NCBI GenBank assembly: GCA_038237665.1
Contig: JBBRYK010000089.1
Coordinates: 1 to 10,788, forward strand
From: JBBRYK01 sp038237665
Lineage (GTDB): Bacteria > Actinomycetota > Thermoleophilia > Gaiellales > Gaiellaceae
Length of the DNA stretch: 10,788 nt
Direction of reading: 5' to 3'
Of the stretch, positions 1 to 5,205 are shown one piece after another (within the stretch, counting starts at the first letter, position 1; every line of letters begins with the position of its first letter). Both the position numbers and the translations under genes were made by a program. The notes beneath the pieces were generated by a model. The model was not told the DNA's origin and ran no database searches. It was given only the letters and a program-made list of their open reading frames with translations.

Positions 1-324
1 GCTCTTGTCCCCTTCCGCCCAATACAACATGCAGCCCGCTGCATAGAGGGGGTCGCCAGCTCGGGCGAGCTCACGTCCTTCAGCTTGGTAACCAGTGCGA
101 AGAGCTCGGAAATGCCGCGCACGCTGGGCGCTCCCGTTCAGATGGGCATTGAGATGGGGATCACGTTCGCGAAGTGCCTGCTTCTGCTGTGCCGTCAATT
201 CGATGTCCCGCACCCAAACACTGGCGGATGAGCGCGAGACTCCAAGGAGCAGCTGGATCTCCCTGACGGAACGGCCTTCCTCGGCTCGAAGCCGTCGCGC
301 CTCCTGTCGCTCTGCCGTTTTCAT
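1..324 (-). CDS. Helix-turn-helix protein of the YWAEG type (3' end outside window)
   Basis: The frame stays open from the ATG at 324 to the left edge, giving the first 108 residues; no stop is present, so the gene is cut by the window. Residues about 19-41 form a helix-turn-helix of the resolvase/Hin type (VREIQLLLGVSRSSASVWV), preceded by a basic stretch (RQEARRLRAEEG). The visible part ends in CMLYWAEGDKS, a motif I associate with a family of uncharacterised actinobacterial proteins whose C-terminal part resembles a small endonuclease-like fold; that last point is from memory and uncertain. The ATG is chosen because family members begin MKT just before the helices; an in-frame TTG lies at 333-331. 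There is no clear Shine-Dalgarno. The gene begins 34 nt after the 3' end of tRNA-Gly on the same strand and may be read from the tRNA promoter. Probable DNA-binding protein; target unknown. Confidence 0.75.
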   Translation of the reverse strand, partial: MKTAERQEARRLRAEEGRSVREIQLLLGVSRSSASVWVRDIELTAQQKQALRERDPHLNAHLNGSAQRARHFRALRTGYQAEGRELARAGDPLYAAGCMLYWAEGDKS

Positions 325-358
325 ACCAGGCAACAGACAGCGAGGCCGCCGGACGGAG

Positions 359-431
359 AGCGGGCGACCGGACTCGAACCGGCGACATCCTGCTTGGAAG
401 GCAGGGGCTCTACCAACTGAGCTACGCCCGC
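359..431 (-). tRNA. tRNA-Gly (anticodon TCC)
   Basis: Reading the minus strand, 73 nt fold as a complete cloverleaf: acceptor GCGGGCG paired with CGCCCGC, D-arm GCTC/GAGC, anticodon stem CCTGC/GCAGG around loop CTTCCAA (anticodon TCC), and T-arm with TTCGAGT. The discriminator base is T at 359 and CCA is not encoded. The 5' end lies 20 nt from the GTG of the divergent ctaG-type gene, so the two promoters must share very little space. Confidence 0.96.
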
Positions 432-451
432 GTTGAACCTAGGGTAGCGAG

Positions 452-1207
452 GTGAACCCGTACGCGTGGTCGCCGGACCCCGACGCAGTGCTGGCCGTTC
501 CGCTGCTCGCGATCGCCTATGCCGTCGCGCTCCGCCTCTACCCCACGCGCCGCTGGCGGATCGTCTGCTTCGGCTCGGCGCTGGCCCTCCTGCTCGCCGC
601 CTACGTCACCCCGCTCAACCACCTCGCCCGGCATTACCTGTTGAGCGCGCACCTGCTCCAGAACGTCGTCGTGGCCGAATGGGCACCCGCGCTGGCCGTG
701 CTCGGGCTTCCACCCCGGCTCGTCGACGAGCTCGCGCGAGTCACCGCGATCCGTCGACTGACGGCCCCGGCCGTCGCCCTGCCGCTCTGGCTCGCGACGT
801 ACTACGTCTGGCACCTGCCCTGGCTGTACGACACCGCGCTCCGCCATCCGAACACGCTCCTCCACCTCGAGCACGCCTGCTACTTCGTCGCCGGGGCGGC
901 CTTCTGGTGGCCGGTCATGCACGGGCCGCACCGGTCGGGCCTGAAAGCCGCGTACCTCTTCGCCGCGTTCGTGCTCGTCAGCCCGCTCGGCCTCCTGCTC
1001 GCGCTCTTGCCCTCCCCGGCCTACTCGTTCTACGAACACGCGCCCCGCCTCTGGGGCCTTTCCGCCCTCACCGATCAGCAGATCGCCGGCGTGACCATGG
1101 CCGTCGAGCAGGCGCTCGTCTTCTGCTTCGCCTGCGCGCTCTACTTCACGCGCTTCCTCCGCGAGGAGGACGCGCGCGAGCTCTACCGGTCTCGCATCAG
1201 CCCTTGA
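452..1207 (+). CDS. ctaG: CtaG-type cytochrome c oxidase assembly membrane protein
   Basis: A 251-residue polytopic membrane protein of the Caa3_CtaG family, which in Bacillus is needed to build the caa3-type cytochrome c oxidase, probably at the copper centre. Hydrophobic segments lie at about 10-28, 37-53, 66-86, 104-120, 136-157, 165-186 and 211-234, giving roughly seven helices. Family signatures are AHLLQNVVVAEWAPALAVLG (66-85), the histidine-bearing VWHLPWLYDTAL (119-130) and LLHLEHACYF (136-145), FWWPV (151-155) and LTDQQIAGVTM (206-216). The GTG at 452 is supported by an AGGG element 7 nt upstream and by the normal family start in front of the first helix. No oxidase genes are visible nearby, so it stands alone here. 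The last 11 bases overlap the 3' end of the convergent lipoprotein gene. Function is assigned by family only; substrate and partner oxidase cannot be told. Confidence 0.9.
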   Translation: MNPYAWSPDPDAVLAVPLLAIAYAVALRLYPTRRWRIVCFGSALALLLAAYVTPLNHLARHYLLSAHLLQNVVVAEWAPALAVLGLPPRLVDELARVTAIRRLTAPAVALPLWLATYYVWHLPWLYDTALRHPNTLLHLEHACYFVAGAAFWWPVMHGPHRSGLKAAYLFAAFVLVSPLGLLLALLPSPAYSFYEHAPRLWGLSALTDQQIAGVTMAVEQALVFCFACALYFTRFLREEDARELYRSRISP

Positions 1208-1589
1208 GGCAGGAGTGGATGACGGTCTTGTCCGCCGGTTTCGGGGTGATCCCCCACACCATCACGACGTTCGCGACCTCGTCCAGGGCGCTGTCGATCC
1301 CGATCCCCTTGCCGCGGAAACGGCGGTAGCCCTTGGCCACGTTGCGCGCCTGCTCCTCGTTCTCGCTGAAGGTGATCGTCACCTGATTCGCGGCCAGCTT
1401 GGCGTTCATCGCTCCCCGGGTCGCGCTTCCGGCAATGAAGTCGGAGGGCGGAACCGCTCGCACGAGCACTCCGTCCGTCTTCAGCAAGCACGCTCGAGTC
1501 GCGTCGAGCGCGTAGCGCTTGGCGCCGCCGCAGCCTGCCATCGCCAGGACCGCCGCGAGAGCGACGGTGAGCGTGGCCATTCGAGGCAC
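1197..1589 (-). CDS. Small predicted lipoprotein of unknown function
   Basis: Encodes about 130 residues. The N-terminus (MPRMATLTVALAAVLAMAGC) is a short signal peptide ending in a lipobox-like MAGC, so export and lipid attachment to Cys are likely. The GTG at 1589 is chosen because it supplies the Arg expected in the n-region; the ATG at 1580 (127 residues, no positive charge before the hydrophobic core) is the alternative. The mature part has two further cysteines (RACLL and IHSCLKG near the end), possibly a disulfide, and a mixed alpha/beta pattern (VTITFSENEEQARNVAKGYRRF, VANVVMVWGITPK). I do not recognise a family. It follows the proline dehydrogenase-like gene by 59 nt on the same strand and could be its last cotranscribed gene, but the gap leaves room for a separate promoter. 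Its stop lies inside the convergent ctaG-type gene. Confidence 0.72.
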   Translation of the reverse strand: MPRMATLTVALAAVLAMAGCGGAKRYALDATRACLLKTDGVLVRAVPPSDFIAGSATRGAMNAKLAANQVTITFSENEEQARNVAKGYRRFRGKGIGIDSALDEVANVVMVWGITPKPADKTVIHSCLKG

Positions 1590-1648
1590 GAACCCATTGT
1601 GCCCGTGCGACACCCGGCTCGGCGAATCTATGCCAGCGTATCGGCGGC

Positions 1649-2566
1649 TCAGCGTCGAAACGCGTTCTTTGCGAAGAACATCAGGTTCGCCGGTCGCTCG
1701 GCCAGCCGTCGCATCAGGTACGGGAACCATTCGGGGCCGTACGGAGTGGCGATCAGCACCTTGAAGCCTCGCCGCACGAGCTCGAGCTGGAGCTGGGGCC
1801 GGACGCCGTAGAGCATCTGGAACTCGAAGCGGTTGCGTTCGATTCCCCTGTCCTCGGCGAACCGGATTGCATGCTCGATCAGGCGCTCGTCGTGGGTGGC
1901 GATCGCGGTGTGACCCGCTTCGGGCAACGAGCGTTCGAGTAGACGGACATAGGCGGCATCCACGTCCTCCTTCCGCGGATAGGCGACCGACTCCGGCTCG
2001 AGGTAAGCGCCCTTGACCAGCCGGAGGTTCGGCTGTAGCGGCAGCAGCTCTTCCAGGTCGGCTTCGCTTCGGTAGAGGTAGGACTGAAGGACGGTTCCGA
2101 CGTTGTCGAGGCCGGACTCGCGAAGCCGCCGGTACGTCCGCAGCGTCGCGTCGACCAGGGCGGAGTACTCCATGTCGATGCGGACGAAGTTGTCGAGCTC
2201 CCGCGCGCGCGCGACGATCCGCTTCACGTTCTCGTACGCCAGCTCCTCGTCGACGTCGAGTCCGAGGTGAGTCAGCTTGACGGCGACGTTCACCTGCAGA
2301 GCCTCCGAGCGGAGGCGGTCGAGGATCTCCAGGTACTCGCCGGCCACCGCTCGCGCCTCCGCCTCGGTCGCGACGTCCTCGCCGAGCATGGTCGTGTTGG
2401 CCGCGAGGCCGCGCTCGTTCAGACCGCGCAGGACCCCCACGCAATCGTCGAGCGTCTCGCCACCGACGAAGCGGGCGGCGCCGAGGCGCATGCCGTAGGC
2501 GCTGACGAACCGGCGGACAGCGCGATTGTGCGCGCCGGCGAGGATCGCCTTCCGGGCGAGGCTCAC
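1649..2566 (-). CDS. Proline dehydrogenase-family flavoenzyme, possibly hydroxyproline-preferring
   Basis: A 305-residue monofunctional PRODH (FAD-dependent beta/alpha barrel), the usual length of Bacillus/Thermus-type enzymes that oxidise L-proline to pyrroline-5-carboxylate. Signatures in order: VAVKLTHLG with the active-site Lys97, RIDMEYS (129-135), LQSYLYR (160-166), RLVKGAY (182-188), ATHD (223-226), FEFQMLYGVR (247-256) and YLMRRLAERPAN (283-294), whose Arg286-Arg287 match the pair that holds the substrate carboxylate. The segment ahead of that pair reads LIATPYGPEW: Ala273 sits where Thermus PRODH has Tyr275 and E. coli PutA has Tyr540. That Tyr favours proline over hydroxyproline and is Ser in hydroxyproline dehydrogenases, so 4-hydroxyproline is a plausible substrate (inference). 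The GTG start overlaps the stop of the DapA-family gene as GTGA, implying translational coupling. No P5C dehydrogenase lies in the window. Confidence 0.93.
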   Translation of the reverse strand: MSLARKAILAGAHNRAVRRFVSAYGMRLGAARFVGGETLDDCVGVLRGLNERGLAANTTMLGEDVATEAEARAVAGEYLEILDRLRSEALQVNVAVKLTHLGLDVDEELAYENVKRIVARARELDNFVRIDMEYSALVDATLRTYRRLRESGLDNVGTVLQSYLYRSEADLEELLPLQPNLRLVKGAYLEPESVAYPRKEDVDAAYVRLLERSLPEAGHTAIATHDERLIEHAIRFAEDRGIERNRFEFQMLYGVRPQLQLELVRRGFKVLIATPYGPEWFPYLMRRLAERPANLMFFAKNAFRR

Positions 2567-3432
2567 GGGTAGCGGTCGGCGACCAGGCGATCGACCTCCT
2601 CGCGCTCCGCGTCGGTCAGCCCTCGGAGCGGGGCACGCACGTCCTCGGCCACCGGCACACCGCGCTGCCCGAGGACGCGCTTCAGCGCCGAGTGCCGCGG
2701 GAAGCGCTCGATCGAGGCCCGCAGCACACCGAGGCGCTCGGCGCCCTCGGCGCTCGGCGCACGCACGACCTCGGCGACGAGATCGGGGAACGCGGCCGCG
2801 AGCCCCGACACGGCGCCGACCGCGCCGCGCGACATCCCCTCGAAGATCAACGACTCGGGCCCGACGAAGACCGCGAGGCCCTCGATCAGATAGGGCTGGA
2901 ACCGCTCGAGCGGCGTATCCGAGACCTTCAGGCCGACGAGATTCGACACGCGCTCGCGGAGCCGCTCGATCACCGGCAGCGGAATCGGGTAACCGCTCGT
3001 TCGCTCGAACTCGTAGAGGAAGAACGGGGTCGGCGCGCAGGCCTCCGCCGCGGCGGCGAAGTGCGCCAGCAGGGCGGACTCGTCGAGCTGGAAGTAGGGC
3101 GGGGCGATCACCGCCACGGCGTCGGCGCCCCGCTCCGCCGCGTGCGTGGCGAGTGCGACCGTGTCGCGGGTCGTCTGCGCCCCGCAGTGGACGAAGACCT
3201 GGAGCCGCCCGGCGGCCGCCTCCAGGAAACGCTCGGACGCCCGCCGGCGCTCGTCGACGCCGAGCGCTATGCCTTCCCCCGTCGTCCCGAGTGCGAGGAT
3301 GCCGGCCAGCCCGGCCCGCTCGTAGAAGTCGACCAGCGGCCCGAAAGCCTCGTCGGCGACGGCGTCGCCGCCGTCTCGGAGCGGCGTGACCGCCGCCGCG
3401 AGCGCACCTCCGATCGAAGCGGAATGCGTCAG
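2563..3432 (-). CDS. DapA/N-acetylneuraminate lyase-family aldolase, non-canonical CTG start proposed
   Basis: A DHDPS/NAL-superfamily beta/alpha barrel that works through a Schiff-base lysine on a 2-oxo acid. Numbered from the proposed start: ALAAAVTPL at 10-18, GTTGEG with the Thr pair at 50-51, PPYF with Tyr113, the catalytic-type Tyr140 in FFLYEFERTSGYPIP, and Schiff-base Lys169 in VGLKVSD. The usual YNVP.RTG motif is altered to YEFERTSG, so this is not a standard dipicolinate synthase. Between the in-frame stop at 3544-3546 and residue 106 there is no ATG, GTG or TTG, yet homology demands everything from IGGALAAAVTPL on. The CTG at 3432 overlaps the stop of the upstream leader ORF (CTGA) and gives 289 residues, the normal family length; ATC at 3414 or a frameshift are alternatives. 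Coupling to the PRODH-like gene suggests a 4-hydroxy-2-oxoglutarate aldolase or pyrroline-4-hydroxy-2-carboxylate deaminase role. Confidence 0.85.
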   Translation of the reverse strand: MTHSASIGGALAAAVTPLRDGGDAVADEAFGPLVDFYERAGLAGILALGTTGEGIALGVDERRRASERFLEAAAGRLQVFVHCGAQTTRDTVALATHAAERGADAVAVIAPPYFQLDESALLAHFAAAAEACAPTPFFLYEFERTSGYPIPLPVIERLRERVSNLVGLKVSDTPLERFQPYLIEGLAVFVGPESLIFEGMSRGAVGAVSGLAAAFPDLVAEVVRAPSAEGAERLGVLRASIERFPRHSALKRVLGQRGVPVAEDVRAPLRGLTDAEREEVDRLVADRYP

Positions 3433-3533
3433 CAGCTGAAGCTGCCCGAGACCGACTTGCCGTCGAGGGTCGTCGCGGTGATGGCGGGCGCGACGAGCGA
3501 ACCGACGGCTGCGGCAACGCCGAGGCTCTTCAC
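3429..3533 (-). CDS. 34-residue leader ORF, predicted leaderless
   Basis: GTG at 3533 opens a 34-codon frame ending in TGA at 3429. The peptide begins MKSLGVAAAVGSLVAPAITA and continues TTLDGKSVSGSFSC: a basic start, a hydrophobic alanine-rich stretch and a small polar tail with a terminal Cys. About 31 of 34 codons end in G or C, like the real genes around it, whereas the overlapping upstream extension of the DapA frame looks non-coding. A consensus promoter places the transcription start at or within a base or two of this GTG, so it would be read as a leaderless message. The stop overlaps the proposed CTG start of the DapA-family gene by CTGA, so its likely job is to deliver ribosomes to that gene; it could also be a small membrane or exported peptide, or the front part of a gene broken by one base. 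No family recognised. Confidence 0.5.
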   Translation of the reverse strand: MKSLGVAAAVGSLVAPAITATTLDGKSVSGSFSC

Positions 3534-3540
3534 GCGACCA

Positions 3541-3570
3541 ACCCTATGGAGGCGCCGACGAACCTGTCAA
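3541..3570 (-). promoter_or_regulatory. Sigma-70-type promoter of the leader ORF/DapA-family/PRODH-like operon
   Basis: On the minus strand a perfect -35 TTGACA (3570-3565) is followed after 18 nt by TAGGGT (3546-3541), which fits the TAnnnT -10 pattern. Counting 7-8 nt downstream puts transcription start at about 3534-3533, the GTG of the 34-residue ORF. It sits between that operon and the divergent pseudogene start at 3614. Confidence 0.65.
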
Positions 3571-3613
3571 TTGGCTCGCGCCGAGCTCCGGCGGCACGTA
3601 CCTTCGCAGGCCA

Positions 3614-4350
3614 ATGGCGCGACCGGCGAAGCGCGGAAGGGCTGGAAAGCAGCTCACCGCGGTCGCCGTCTCGGCCGTCACGACGCTCCTCTTCCTCGGT
3701 CCGGCCGGAGCTCGCGTGATCCAGGGGACGGCGGGGCCTGACCGGCTGCTCGGAACGGCCGGGGCCGACGTGATCGAGGGCTTCGGCGGGGCCGACCGAA
3801 TCGACGGCGGCGCAGGCGCCGACATCCTCGCGGGCGGCGACGGGCCGGACATCCTCCTCGGCGGGCCCGGGAACGACAGCTTGAGCGCCGAGGTCGACTG
3901 CGAAACGACCAGCCGTCAGCTCTCGCGCGACAGCTTCGGGAGCTTCTCGGGGCACCACGAGACCGAGGTCGAGCCCGATAGCTTCGCCTTCGGCTCGACT
4001 TCGGCGGACGGCATCCGCTGGTCGTCACCGATCCGTGTCCTGACCGGAAGCCCGGCGCAGCAGCTCGCCTACGTGTGCCGGGGCTCGGCGTCGACCCGGT
4101 CAGCTCCGGCAGGCGGACCCGGCTGGCAGTGGTCTACTACTCGCTTCCGCAGCAAGGCGGCTGCGGGTTCGGCATCTGCGCGGCAGTCGACGTAGCCCTG
4201 ATCGGCTCACGGGACGGCGGGCGCCACTGGACGCGTCCGGTGCGGCTGACGACGCGCTCGATGCCGCTGTCCTGGATCGCCGACGGCAGCATCGGCGGCT
4301 TCTTCGGCGACTACTCTCGACCTCGTGGGTCGGCGGCAGATCGCCGGCTT
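3614..4350 (+). pseudogene. Decayed secreted RTX-repeat / sialidase-like protein
   Basis: ATG at 3614 opens a frame with a basic n-region and hydrophobic core (residues 1-33, QLTAVAVSAVTTLLFLGPAG), a secretion signal. Six nonapeptides of the calcium-binding RTX type follow at residues 38-91 (GTAGADVIE, GGAGADILA, GGPGNDSLS). Next come short pieces of a BNR/sialidase-like domain: SRDSFGSFSGHHETEVEPDS, then SADGIRWSSPIRVLTGSPAQ, apparently joined across deletions. After LAY (about 4072) the same domain goes on in another frame, from the GTG at 4075: PGLGVDPVSSG, TRLAVVYYSLP, VALIGSRDGGRHW, PLSWIADGS, FFGDY. One base is then missing and STSWVGGR (4317-4340) lies in a third frame, after which similarity stops. 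In intact relatives these segments are separated by a few hundred residues (family recollection). Two frame changes and at least two internal deletions make a functional product very unlikely. A short secreted RTX peptide could still be made. Confidence 0.75.
3725..3886 (+). repeat. Six RTX (GGxGxD-type) nonapeptide coding repeats
   Basis: Six consecutive 27-nt units encode G-[TFG]-x-G-x-D-x-[LI]-x, the calcium-binding beta-roll nonapeptide: GTAGPDRLL, GTAGADVIE, GFGGADRID, GGAGADILA, GGDGPDILL, GGPGNDSLS. The frame is intact through the array even though the rest of the gene has decayed. Confidence 0.85.
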
Positions 4351-4356
4351 CCCGCA

Positions 4357-4383
4357 AAGCAAGTAACACAGTGTTACTTGCTT
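4357..4383. repeat. Perfect 13-bp-arm palindrome, possible operator
   Basis: Arms AAGCAAGTAACAC (4357-4369) and GTGTTACTTGCTT (4371-4383) are exact reverse complements around one central A. The site is AT-rich in a GC-rich region and shares the 15-bp core GTAACACTGTGTTAC (read on the minus strand) with a second palindrome 55 bp away, centre to centre. Such near-perfect dyads are typical of TetR-type repressor operators (inference). There is no T-run after it on either strand, so an intrinsic terminator is less likely. Confidence 0.7.
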
Positions 4384-4417
4384 CCGTCCTGGAGCTCTGG
4401 CTCGGTCCCGTGACCAA

Positions 4418-4432
4418 GTAACACTGTGTTAC
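4418..4432. repeat. Second copy of the GTAACAC-T-GTGTTAC palindrome
   Basis: Seven-base arms GTAACAC and GTGTTAC flank one T. The copy CAAGTAACACTGTGTTAC (4415-4432) matches 18 bases of the minus strand of the first palindrome, so the two are related in inverted orientation. Outside the core the arms pair only in part (GAC at 4412-4414 with GTC at 4436-4438). It lies 23 bp before the stop of the convergent M15-type gene. Confidence 0.65.
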
Positions 4433-4455
4433 GAAGTCCGGGCTGTCGCTCTCGG

Positions 4456-5103
4456 CTAGCCGCCGCTCTTCGAGAAGTGCTGGTAGTCCTTGACGCCCGA
4501 CCAGTAGCCGCCCCAGCCCCAGCCGACGGCGGTGAACGCGTCGACGAGGGTGCCGCCCGGATACGCCATCCCGGCGCGGATGCGGGACCGGTCGACGTAG
4601 GTCAGGCTGGCCTTGTGTGAGGTGCTGCCGCCGCTGACGTACGGGTTCTCGATCGGATTCACGTCGATCGCATGGCCGTAGGCGTGCTCGGACCAGTTGC
4701 TCGAGCCCGTGGCGTTCCGGCAGTTGAAGGCCGAGGTGTTGTCGGCCTCGATCGACCGGAAGTCGCTGCCGCCGTAGTCGTCGACGAGCCGCATCCGGCG
4801 GATCGCGAAGCGGGCCGCGTACAGGCGGCGGAACACGGAGACGATCGCTCCAGTCGAGTCCGCGTTCACGACCACGACGCCGGTGTGGACGCGCCTGTCG
4901 AAACCCCAGTGCCGCGCGGTGACGAGCCGGAGATCGGAGATCGGCACCGGGCAGCCGGCGTGCCACGAGATCCCGTCCATGCGCGCGGCGAGCGAGGGGC
5001 CGATGCGCGCGACGGAAGCGCGGAACACCGAGGGCCCGCCGCTGCCTGCCTGGGCGGCGAGCCCCGCGACGAGAACGGCCGCGAGGAAGGCTGAGCGCTT
5101 CAA
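4456..5103 (-). CDS. Secreted M15-type D-alanyl-D-alanine carboxypeptidase
   Basis: A 215-residue exported zinc peptidase of the M15 / extensin-like C-terminal group, which trims peptidoglycan stem peptides outside the membrane. TTG at 5103 gives MKRSAFLAAVLVAGLAAQAG, a classic signal peptide; earlier in-frame starts lie inside the tRNA and the first internal Met (42) would lose the signal. The zinc-site signature SEHAYGHAIDVN (138-149) supplies His140 and Asp147, and the DYQHF near the end supplies His209, in the usual order. FNCRN and HAGCP carry two Cys (128, 51) that may form a disulfide. WGFDRRVHTGVVVVN (66-80) is the typical first strand and loop of this fold. The start codon is only 4 nt beyond the 3' end of tRNA-Pro and has no Shine-Dalgarno, so the message is probably made by tRNA 3' processing. 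Exact bond specificity cannot be told from sequence. Confidence 0.88.
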   Translation of the reverse strand: MKRSAFLAAVLVAGLAAQAGSGGPSVFRASVARIGPSLAARMDGISWHAGCPVPISDLRLVTARHWGFDRRVHTGVVVVNADSTGAIVSVFRRLYAARFAIRRMRLVDDYGGSDFRSIEADNTSAFNCRNATGSSNWSEHAYGHAIDVNPIENPYVSGGSTSHKASLTYVDRSRIRAGMAYPGGTLVDAFTAVGWGWGGYWSGVKDYQHFSKSGG

Positions 5104-5107
5104 GAAG

Positions 5108-5182
5108 TCGGGACGGCGAGATTCGAACTCGCGGCCTCCGCGTCCCAAACGCGGCGCGCTAACCAGGCTGCGCTACGTCCCG
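5108..5182 (-). tRNA. tRNA-Pro (anticodon TGG)
   Basis: The minus strand gives a complete 75-nt cloverleaf: acceptor CGGGACG/CGTCCCG, D-arm GCGC/GCGC with a long loop, anticodon stem CCGCG/CGCGG around loop TTTGGGA (anticodon TGG), T-arm GCGAG-TTCGAAT-CTCGC, and discriminator A. CCA is not encoded. A TACACT -10-like hexamer (5198-5193) ends 10 nt upstream, but no matching -35 is evident. The M15-type peptidase gene starts 4 nt after the 3' end. Confidence 0.96.
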
Positions 5183-5205
5183 TCGAGTTGAAAGTGTAGG
5201 GGTCG

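Noticed and set aside
30..45. Short inverted repeat ATGCAG / CTGCAT
   Set aside because: Six-base arms inside coding sequence with no related copy nearby; expected by chance.
1649..3517. One 622-codon minus frame joining upstream sequence to the proline dehydrogenase-like enzyme
   Set aside because: The part above 2566 is Arg/Ala low-complexity shadow of the DapA-family gene in another frame; only the part from the GTG at 2566 matches the PRODH family.
2692..3741. Plus-strand open frame of 349 codons across the DapA-family gene and the operon promoter
   Set aside because: Arg/Glu-rich antisense shadow of conserved minus-strand coding; it also runs through the divergent promoter region.
3614..4195. 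An intact 193-residue RTX protein
   Set aside because: The last 40 or so residues are an out-of-frame tail: the neighbouring frame over the same bases carries the recognisable continuation of the sialidase-like domain.
4357..4432. Reading the palindromes as intrinsic terminators for the converging transcripts
   Set aside because: The stems are AT-rich with a one-base centre and neither strand has a following T-run, so a protein-binding site or repeat fits better, though termination is not excluded.
4456..5148. Start of the M15-type peptidase at 5148, inside the tRNA
   Set aside because: That start lies inside tRNA-Pro, and the added residues do not resemble the family; the TTG at 5103 directly yields a good signal peptide.
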